Of a DNA stretch of 30,388 nt, positions 24,834 to 30,388 are shown piece by piece. The first letter of the stretch is position 1, and each line of letters begins with the position of its first letter. This DNA comes from an uncultured Bacteroidales bacterium (lineage in GTDB: Bacteria; Bacteroidota; Bacteroidia; Bacteroidales; UBA932): contig CAMJJO010000005.1 of assembly GCA_946406095.1 (NCBI GenBank), forward strand, positions 1 through 30,388. Reading direction: 5' to 3'. Under the pieces are notes generated by a model, which saw only the letters and a program-made list of their open reading frames with translations, was not told where the DNA came from and searched no databases. A program made the translations under genes and the position numbers.

Positions 24834-26107
24834 TTAAGATTTTAAAAACAGCCGTCACCATCCTGATAGCGATGCTGGCTTCGTGTTCTTCCAAACCGGA
24901 AGCGGGGTTCTTCAACCCCACGACGCTCGATTACGTTTTGAGTTCACATGCCGCTGGCAGCCAGGACATCTTCCTGAATACCAATATCAAGAATATTTCA
25001 TTTAACGTGACGGAAGGTTCCGGGTGGCTTGACGCCGTGCGTTACGACGACATCCTGACGGTCTCCTACTCGGAGAACCCCGCATCTTTTCCCAGGACCG
25101 GGAGCATACTGGTCTCCGCCGGTCAGTTCCAGAAGACCTTCACTCTCACACAGCCCGGCAAGCCGGCCGATCCGGAGCCAGAACCGGAGCCGGAGCCCGA
25201 AGGTTACAGGGTGGTAGGTTATCTGCCTTCGGGCAGCTCAGGCTATACGCCTGTCTGGGACAAACTGGACGTGATAAATCTCAGTTTTGCCAGGGTCAAT
25301 TCGGACGGAAGCCTCAAGGATTCCGACGTGCGCAAGGCTTTTGCAAAGTTTGCCGATACAGCTCACGAACGCGATGTAAAGGTTGTGGTTTCGCTTGGCG
25401 GCGCCAGTATGCTAAAGGAGTTTGACGCCGCCATCGTGAGCGAACAGGCAAGACAGAAGACCATCGAAGACTGCGTCAAACTTATGGCCGACCTGCACCT
25501 TGACGGAATCGACGTTGATTACGAGAGCTGGGGTTGGGGCAAAGACTCAGGCAACAAAGTGCGCGCCGAAGGCTTCCTGGCCCTTGTGAAGGGACTCAGG
25601 GCGGCACTCGGCAAGGACGCGCTGCTCACCGCGGCACTTATGGGCAACACCATCGAGAACGGATGGTACACGATGGAAATGTTCAACGAACTCGATTACA
25701 TAACCCTGATGGCTTACGACCGCACCTCAGGCAAGGTCGGCCCACATTCGGCATTCGAATACTTCAGCTCGTTCGCACAGATAGCACTTGATATGGGGAT
25801 GCCGGCAAAGAAGATAATCCCTGGAGTCCCGTTCTACGGCTACCAGTTCAAGGACAACAATCCCTCCAGCCACACCACGCCTTCATACAAGCAGATAGTG
25901 GCCACTTATCCCGGGGCCGAGAATATGGACGCCATCGAATCCGAGCACCTCTACTACGACGGTATCCCGATGATGACCCGTAAGTGCAACCACGTGGTGG
26001 AAAACGGCCTTGGCGGTATAATGATCTGGCAGATAGCGGGAGATGCCACGGAGGACAACAAGAGCCTTCTTACCGTTATCGACAGGATACTTAAAGCGGA
26101 AGAATGA
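24830..26107 (+). CDS. BACON-GH18 chitinase-like lipoprotein
   Basis: A 425-residue lipoprotein (MLASC, Cys19) with a BACON-type domain (about 27-108), a Pro-Glu linker (115-124) and a GH18 catalytic barrel (126-425). The catalytic strand is the complete consensus DGIDVDYE (Asp225, Asp228, Asp230, acid Glu232). Other landmarks are VVSLGGAS, LMAYDRTSG, GVPFYGYQF and MIWQIAG with the substrate-stacking Trp. Unlike the GH18 at 101-1111, no motif residue is replaced, so this is the best candidate for the working endo-acting enzyme of the locus on chitin-like or N-glycan chitobiose linkages. It overlaps both neighbours by 4 nt. Confidence 0.95.
   Translation: MIKILKTAVTILIAMLASCSSKPEAGFFNPTTLDYVLSSHAAGSQDIFLNTNIKNISFNVTEGSGWLDAVRYDDILTVSYSENPASFPRTGSILVSAGQFQKTFTLTQPGKPADPEPEPEPEPEGYRVVGYLPSGSSGYTPVWDKLDVINLSFARVNSDGSLKDSDVRKAFAKFADTAHERDVKVVVSLGGASMLKEFDAAIVSEQARQKTIEDCVKLMADLHLDGIDVDYESWGWGKDSGNKVRAEGFLALVKGLRAALGKDALLTAALMGNTIENGWYTMEMFNELDYITLMAYDRTSGKVGPHSAFEYFSSFAQIALDMGMPAKKIIPGVPFYGYQFKDNNPSSHTTPSYKQIVATYPGAENMDAIESEHLYYDGIPMMTRKCNHVVENGLGGIMIWQIAGDATEDNKSLLTVIDRILKAEE
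25172..25201 (+). repeat. Pro-Glu repeat linker coding segment
   Basis: Ten codons alternating Pro and Glu between the BACON-type and GH18 domains, related in base sequence to 24018-24062. Confidence 0.85.
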
Positions 26108-27456
26108 TTATGAAAAGGAGTTCTTTCCTTTTTGCGGCCTTGCTCGCACTCTCGATTGCCGCAGGCTGCTCGAAGGGCGGCGTGAAATACGACTATCCGC
26201 TGTTCTGGACCTGGGCCAACTATCGCTCGGGGGATAATTTCGACTCCCTGTGCACCGTTATCAACCAGGTGGGAATCGACGGCGTCGTGCTGAATTGCGA
26301 CACGCCGGAGGAATTTGAATACGTCATCCCGATCGCACACGCGCACGGTATAAAGGTCTTTTCGAGCCTGTGTACGCTCAATCCCGAAAACGAAGGGGCG
26401 AAACTTATGAAGGAGCATCCCGAATGGCTGAGCGTCAACCGCTTGGGACAAAGCCTGGCGGATACCCGCGCCTATGTGGACCACTACCGTTTCCTCTGCC
26501 CCGCACTGCCGGAGGTCAGGGAGTATCTCTGCGATATGGTGAGGGCACAGTGCGAGATCGAGGGCCTGGACGGCATTTCGATAGATTTCCATCGCTTCGT
26601 CGACGTGATACTGCCCACGACCATGTGGCAGAAATACAACGTGGTCCAAGACAGGGAACTGCCGGAATTCGACTACGGATATCATCCCGAGATGATACGT
26701 CTCTTCAAGGAGAACTACGGCTATGATCCCAGAGAACAGGAGGATCCGTCTATGGACGAAAAATGGGTTCAGTTCCGCTGTGACCAGATCACCGGACTGG
26801 CCAACATTTTCGCTGACATCGTACATTCGTACGGGAAGGTGATGGCCGCCTCGCCGTTTCCCACGCCCAAAATCGCCCGCCGTATGGTGCGGCAGGAATG
26901 GGGGAAGTGGAACCTGGACATAGTCTTCCCTATGGTGTACTATCTGTACTATACCCAGGATCCAAGTTTCTGCTACGACTGTATGGTCGAAAACGTCCGT
27001 GACAAGAATCCCGGCTCGACGCTCTATTGCGGAATCAAATACCGCGAAGACATAGTCCCTGCCATGGACGAGGCCATACGGGGAGGAGCCCAGGGCATAG
27101 CGATATTCAACATCAATCTTATCGATACGTCCGAAAAGGTGGCTGAAATCCGTGCTTATACCGATTCGGTCAAGGCAGTCGCTGCGGCAAACGGCGGGAA
27201 ACTGCCCGCGGTCAAGGTGCCCGAGGCCGCCGATACCGACTTCTTTGCCCACGAAGAGGTGATGTCGAAAATCCAGGAGAGGATGAAGGAGATCACCGGG
27301 GCGGATGAGCTTCAGCTCGGGGAATACGATTTCGTCGGTAAAGGAGACCTTGACTACAATTACGAAGTTTCCGATGCCTTGAGTGGTGTTTCTTTCGTTG
27401 TAACTATGTTTCTTTGCGGAGACGTCTTCTATGGATGGGACGTAACTGCAAAATGA
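26104..27456 (+). CDS. GHL10-like (family-10-like glycosidase) lipoprotein
   Basis: A 450-residue lipoprotein (AAGC, Cys22) resembling the GHL10/DUF187 group of TIM-barrel hydrolases that includes YngK-type proteins and E. coli DigH. Shared landmarks are IDGVVLNCDTPEEF (58-71), AHAHGIKVFSSL (78-89), HPEWLSVNRLGQSL (105-118), LCPALPEVREYL (131-142) and the catalytic-strand sequence LDGISIDFHRF (155-165), followed by FKENYGYDP and DIVFPMVYY. E. coli DigH cuts peptide-free peptidoglycan strands, so a GlcNAc/MurNAc-type glycan is one possible target. The start may be ATG 26104 (overlapping the previous gene by 4 nt) or ATG 26110; both give the same signal peptide core. The last 50 residues are outside the barrel and not recognised. 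Confidence 0.78.
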   Translation: MIMKRSSFLFAALLALSIAAGCSKGGVKYDYPLFWTWANYRSGDNFDSLCTVINQVGIDGVVLNCDTPEEFEYVIPIAHAHGIKVFSSLCTLNPENEGAKLMKEHPEWLSVNRLGQSLADTRAYVDHYRFLCPALPEVREYLCDMVRAQCEIEGLDGISIDFHRFVDVILPTTMWQKYNVVQDRELPEFDYGYHPEMIRLFKENYGYDPREQEDPSMDEKWVQFRCDQITGLANIFADIVHSYGKVMAASPFPTPKIARRMVRQEWGKWNLDIVFPMVYYLYYTQDPSFCYDCMVENVRDKNPGSTLYCGIKYREDIVPAMDEAIRGGAQGIAIFNINLIDTSEKVAEIRAYTDSVKAVAAANGGKLPAVKVPEAADTDFFAHEEVMSKIQERMKEITGADELQLGEYDFVGKGDLDYNYEVSDALSGVSFVVTMFLCGDVFYGWDVTAK

Positions 27457-28553
27457 CAACAGCACTTAAGACCACTAAACGTATCCAGGCTATAGACGTG
27501 ATGCGCGGCATCACAATGGCGTGGATGATTCTCGTAAACAATCCCGGCAGCAGGAACGTTTTCGCGCCCCTGCGCCACGCGGCCTGGAACGGGCTCACCC
27601 CGACCGACCTCGCATTCCCGTTCTTCATGTTCATAATGGGAGTGTCGATGTGTTTCTCGTTGCGTAAGTACGAGGGCAACCGCAAGGCCGCCAACATCAA
27701 GATTTTCCGCCGCGCCGTGCTGATCTACGTCATAGGCGTGGCCCTGGGCTGCGTGGGCAAACTGATTAACGGAACCTTCACCTTCGAGGGTATAAGGATC
27801 CTGGGCGTACTCCAGAGGCTCGCCATAGTCTATCTGTTCGGTGCCCTGCTGTACCAGTACGTGCCCAAGAAGTGGCATCTGCCGCTGGCGGCCGTAATCC
27901 TGGTGGTATACATAACGATACTGCAGTGTTTCGGAGGCTACGTCTATTCGCCCGAGAATATCGCGGCCAGGATCGACGTCGGGCTGCTCGGAGCTTCGCA
28001 TATCATAGGCGAGAACGGTGAGGGAGGGCGTTTCCCCTTCGAACCGGAGGGCATACTAAGCACCCTGCCGTGTCTGGCCCACATACTCTTCGGAGCCTTT
28101 GTGGGGCGCCTGATAATGAATATGGAAGATGACAGGGAGAAGGTGCGCAGGATTGCCGTGTTCGGTGCGGTCCTGCTGTTCGCCGGGTTCCTGCTCCAGT
28201 GGCTCGATCCCATCAACAAGAAGCTCTGGACCTCCACCTTCGTGCTCGTGACCTGCGGCTCCGCCTCGCTGCTGCTGGCCCTGCTGCTCGAGCTTCTCGA
28301 CGTGAACGGCAAGGGCAGGGGACTGGATTTCTTCAAGGTTTTCGGGACCAACGCCCTGTTCGCCTACATCCTGTCGTCGCTCATGGGCATTCCCCTGGGG
28401 CGCCTCGGGATACACGACTTCCTCATGAGGTCCGTGCTCGAGCCGGCATTCGGGCTCAAGGGCGGCGCGCTGGCCTATTCGCTGCTGTACATCCTGCTTA
28501 TATGGATAATCCTGAATCCGCTCTACAAGAAGAAGATATACATAAGACTCTAG
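27453..28553 (+). CDS. nagX: HGSNAT/NagX-like transmembrane N-acetyltransferase
   Basis: A 366-residue inner-membrane protein with about ten hydrophobic segments, of the heparan-alpha-glucosaminide N-acetyltransferase group (COG4299, NagX). It has the canonical motif: IQAIDVMRGITMAWMILVNN, then HAAWNGLTPTDLAFPFFMFI with the catalytic-type His, then FGTNALFAYILS near the C-terminus. In the lysosomal enzyme this His takes acetyl from cytosolic acetyl-CoA and passes it to glucosamine on the far side of the membrane; by analogy this protein could acetylate periplasmic glucosamine. I chose ATG 27453 because it overlaps the previous stop as ATGA and precedes the conserved KRIQAIDVMRG; the frame is open from 27414. 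Confidence 0.9.
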   Translation: MTTALKTTKRIQAIDVMRGITMAWMILVNNPGSRNVFAPLRHAAWNGLTPTDLAFPFFMFIMGVSMCFSLRKYEGNRKAANIKIFRRAVLIYVIGVALGCVGKLINGTFTFEGIRILGVLQRLAIVYLFGALLYQYVPKKWHLPLAAVILVVYITILQCFGGYVYSPENIAARIDVGLLGASHIIGENGEGGRFPFEPEGILSTLPCLAHILFGAFVGRLIMNMEDDREKVRRIAVFGAVLLFAGFLLQWLDPINKKLWTSTFVLVTCGSASLLLALLLELLDVNGKGRGLDFFKVFGTNALFAYILSSLMGIPLGRLGIHDFLMRSVLEPAFGLKGGALAYSLLYILLIWIILNPLYKKKIYIRL

Positions 28554-28556
28554 CAT

Positions 28557-28811
28557 ATGAAACGCATTCTCACAGTTCTTTCAACAGTGGTTCTCGCCGC
28601 AGCCGTGTTTTGCTCCTGCGGCAAGAAGGACGATTCCGGTAAGAATCTCAGGATCGTCGCCTACTATCCTTCCTTCAGCGGCTCCGAGTTCTTCGAGCCC
28701 TGGTGGGACCAGATCACCCATATGAACCTCAGCTTCTGCAAGATCAATGCTGACGGTTCCATCAACGACGCAGCCGTGCGCAGGTCCTTCTCCGACCTCG
28801 CTCAACTATGA
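28557..28811 (+). pseudogene. Truncated GH18 lipoprotein, N-terminal piece
   Basis: The first 84 residues of a third GH18 lipoprotein: lipobox FCSC (Cys21), IVAYYPSFSG, WWDQITHMNLSFCKINADGS and INDAAVRRSFSDLAQL, then TGA. It matches residues 28-75 of the GH18 at 101-1111 (VGYFPSY, WWDITHVNLSF, NADGTINDGDVRRSY). The match ends within a few residues of the stop, and the remaining 250 or so residues, including the catalytic Glu, are not found in any frame before mnmE. It lies 3 nt after the acyltransferase gene. Either the 3' part was deleted when this edge was rearranged or the assembly joined two sequences here. Confidence 0.85.
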
Positions 28812-28813
28812 AA

Positions 28814-28839
28814 CCCTTGAACCATGCGTGGTTCAAGGG
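28814..28839 (+). other. Perfect 11-bp hairpin with TGCG loop
   Basis: CCCTTGAACCA (28814-28824), loop TGCG, then the exact reverse complement (28829-28839), starting 2 nt after the stop of the truncated GH18. UGCG is a UNCG-class stable tetraloop. No T tract follows on the plus strand, so it is not a classic terminator. It may stabilise the 3' end of the long operon transcript or mark the rearrangement boundary. Confidence 0.6.
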
Positions 28840-28855
28840 TGGTTCAAATATAATG

Positions 28856-28888
28856 AAAAAATCCGGATATCAAAAAGGAATATCCGGA
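28856..28888 (-). terminator. Rho-independent terminator of mnmE
   Basis: Read on the minus strand, a 9-bp stem (TCCGGATAT pairing with ATATCCGGA, 9-nt loop) is followed by six T residues (A run at 28856-28861 on the plus strand). It lies about 80 bp after the mnmE stop. In the plus direction the hairpin is followed by only a loosely T-rich tract, so it may also slow read-through from the operon. Confidence 0.75.
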
Positions 28889-28969
28889 ATTATTTGTCTT
28901 AGTATTTAGTTGATTATTAGACTATTCGTACTTTTTAGTACAGATTTGGTGAAAGTTGTTACTTTCTAT

Positions 28970-30388
28970 TTACTTTCCGATGCAGTGGTGGGCGAAGATG
29001 TTGTGGAGGACGGACTCGGGGGATAGGCCAAGGTCCTTACCCAAAATGAGGTTCACGGAAGCGATGGCGGCGCGAAGATCTTCGGCCACTAGATCCGTGG
29101 GAATGCCGCTTTGGAGAGCCTCTGCCGTGCGCCTCAGTGAGGAGGCCGATGCGGTGAGCGCTTCATAGTGCCGGAGGTTAGTTACAAGGGTGCCGGACTC
29201 TGCCGTAAGGAGCGCCTTCTCAGAGGCAAAAAGGGCCGATTTCAGCTCCTCCAGCCCTAAACCCGTCTTAGCAGACAGTAAAAGTATATCTGCTTTAATA
29301 TCAAGAGGTGTAACAATATTGTTAGTTAATATAACAAAATTGTTAATATCGCAACTCGATAATTTATCGGCTTTATTAAGTAGGAGAAATACAGTGGCTG
29401 ATGAACCGGAAATCTTGTCCAGTATGAGCCTTAGATCGGCCTCAAAATCTACGGGATTTTTGCTTGAATCAAGCACTCCAAGGATCACTTCCGCAGCGGA
29501 AATTTTGCTGTAAGTCCTCTCTATTCCTATCTTCTCCACGGTGTCTTCCGACTCCCTGATTCCGGCAGTATCTATGAAGCGGAAGGAGAGCCCTTCAATC
29601 TGGAGGATTTCCTCGATTGTGTCCCGGGTGGTGCCTTCAACGGAGGAGACAATTGCGCGTTCGTCTCCAAGAAGCGCGTTAAGGAGTGAACTCTTTCCGG
29701 CGTTCACTGCACCCACTATTGCTACCGGTATTCCACTTTTAAGCATGTTGCCCTGATGGAAGGAAGCGGCCAGTTTCTCAACGTGGGAGAGGGTTCCTTC
29801 CACAAGGCAGATAAGCTTTTTCCTGTCGGCAAACTCCACGTCTTCCTCACTGAAGTCAAGTTCCAGCTCAAGCAGGGAAGCCATCTCAAGGAGCTGAGTC
29901 CTCAGACCTTCCAATTCCTTTGAAAAGCCACCCCTGAGCTGGTTCATTGCAACGCGATGTGAAGCTTGAGTAGTGGATGAGATAACATCGGCAACTGCCT
30001 CTGCCTGAGCAAGGTCCATCTTTCCGTTAAGGAATGCGCGTTTAGTGAATTCCCCAGGTTCAGCCATACGGCAGCCGGCTTCCGTCAGAAGCCTTATGAG
30101 TTCAGATACTATGTATGCCGATGCATGAGTTGAAATCTCTACGGAATCCTCTCCGGTGTAACTGTGCGGGGCGCGGAAGACTGAGACAAGGACGGTGTCA
30201 AGAAGGGTTTTGTCCGATGCGTATACACTACCATAATGGATAGTATAACCGTCTTTCTCAGAGATACTTCCTGATTTCAATGAAACCACTGCATCAGCTG
30301 CACGGAAGGCATCCGGACCGCTTACTCGTATAATGGAAATTGCTCCGGTACCTGGTATGGTGGCCGGAGCAACTATAGTGTCTGAATA
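28970..30388 (-). CDS. mnmE: tRNA modification GTPase MnmE (start outside window)
   Basis: MnmE works with MnmG to modify the wobble uridine of certain tRNAs. 472 codons are visible and the coding frame runs off the right edge; the first visible residues YSDTIVAPATIPGTGAISII match the family's very N-terminus, so only a residue or two is missing. The N-terminal folate-binding domain includes EPGEFTKRAFLNGKMDL. GTPase motifs are G1 GAVNAGKSS (Val where Pro is common), EGTTRDT (G2), DTAGIRES (G3) and NKAD (G4). The C-terminus ends HHCIGK with the conserved Cys. A GTG codon at 30287-30289 is internal, not the start. It is a housekeeping gene, and its coding region is in places more AT-rich (about 29280-29370) than the polysaccharide locus beside it. 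Confidence 0.97.
   Translation of the reverse strand, partial: YSDTIVAPATIPGTGAISIIRVSGPDAFRAADAVVSLKSGSISEKDGYTIHYGSVYASDKTLLDTVLVSVFRAPHSYTGEDSVEISTHASAYIVSELIRLLTEAGCRMAEPGEFTKRAFLNGKMDLAQAEAVADVISSTTQASHRVAMNQLRGGFSKELEGLRTQLLEMASLLELELDFSEEDVEFADRKKLICLVEGTLSHVEKLAASFHQGNMLKSGIPVAIVGAVNAGKSSLLNALLGDERAIVSSVEGTTRDTIEEILQIEGLSFRFIDTAGIRESEDTVEKIGIERTYSKISAAEVILGVLDSSKNPVDFEADLRLILDKISGSSATVFLLLNKADKLSSCDINNFVILTNNIVTPLDIKADILLLSAKTGLGLEELKSALFASEKALLTAESGTLVTNLRHYEALTASASSLRRTAEALQSGIPTDLVAEDLRAAIASVNLILGKDLGLSPESVLHNIFAHHCIGK

Noticed and set aside
24018..25201. Pro-Glu coding repeats as a possible mobile or regulatory repeat
   Set aside because: Both lie in frame between folded domains and are ordinary low-complexity linkers.
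28853..28909. An 18-codon open frame (MKKSGYQKGISGIICLSI)
   Set aside because: It coincides with the mnmE terminator hairpin and A run, which fully explain the sequence; nothing supports translation.
28959..28977. TTACTTTC repeated 11 bp apart at the mnmE stop codon, as a possible attachment-site duplication
   Set aside because: Eight bases is too short, and no integrase or distant second copy was found by eye in this window.
30287..30289. GTG as the start codon of mnmE
   Set aside because: The frame continues to the window edge with the conserved MnmE N-terminal sequence, so this codon is an internal Val.
1..30388. CRISPR arrays, tRNA or rRNA genes, insertion sequences, phage genes
   Set aside because: None seen: no regularly spaced repeats, no cloverleaf-like segments in the few short gaps, and no transposase, integrase or phage protein among the frames.

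Overview
The window is from a fairly GC-rich member of the Bacteroidota, probably Bacteroidales. The signs are two tandem SusC/SusD pairs, SusC-type outer-membrane receptors, many lipoproteins with Cys-terminated signal peptides, BACON and DUF1735 domains, and promoter boxes of the Bacteroidota type (TTTG, about 19 bp, TAnnTTTG). Genus cannot be named from this sequence alone. No tRNA, rRNA, CRISPR array, transposase or integrase was seen.

Layout. (1) Positions 1-100 hold a rho-independent terminator and no gene. (2) Positions 101-3106 are a small, partly decayed flank: a GH18 lipoprotein on the minus strand, then on the plus strand a DUF5009-type membrane acyltransferase lacking about 110 internal residues and a nagA broken by an internal deletion and frameshift. 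(3) Positions 3099-4151 encode a LacI-family repressor on the minus strand. Its start faces a 112-bp divergent promoter region with matching promoter boxes on both strands and a perfect 22-bp palindrome with a central CpG, the probable operator. (4) Positions 4264-28811 are a tightly packed run of 18 same-strand genes, with gaps of 24 nt or less or short overlaps, probably one polycistronic polysaccharide utilisation locus (PUL). The order is SDR fructuronate reductase (uxuB-type), uxuA, FHS-family sugar permease, nagA, nagB, GH20 hexosaminidase, SusC, SusD, SusC, SusD, DUF1735 lipoprotein, PKD lipoprotein, DUF5009 acyltransferase, BACON + unassigned barrel, BACON + GH18, GHL10-like hydrolase, HGSNAT/NagX-like acyltransferase, and a truncated GH18. 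(5) After a hairpin and the mnmE terminator comes the housekeeping gene mnmE on the minus strand; its start lies just beyond the window.

How it fits together (inference). Surface lipoproteins (GH18, BACON-barrel, GHL10, PKD, DUF1735, SusD) bind and cut an N-acetylglucosamine-containing glycan. Two SusCD transporters import the oligosaccharides. GH20 removes terminal HexNAc in the periplasm, the HGSNAT-like membrane proteins may acetylate free amino sugars, and the permease imports the monosaccharide. NagA and NagB lead to fructose-6-phosphate. UxuA and the SDR add a hexuronate branch, which suggests that the glycan carries uronic acid as well as GlcNAc. A GlcNAc kinase, KDG kinase and KDPG aldolase are not in the window. 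The most interesting items are the unassigned C-terminal domain of the 23667-24833 protein, the N-terminal BACON/Pro-Glu module it shares with the neighbouring GH18, three distinct acyltransferases in one locus, the mixed GlcNAc/hexuronate gene content under one LacI operator, and gene decay at both edges of the locus.
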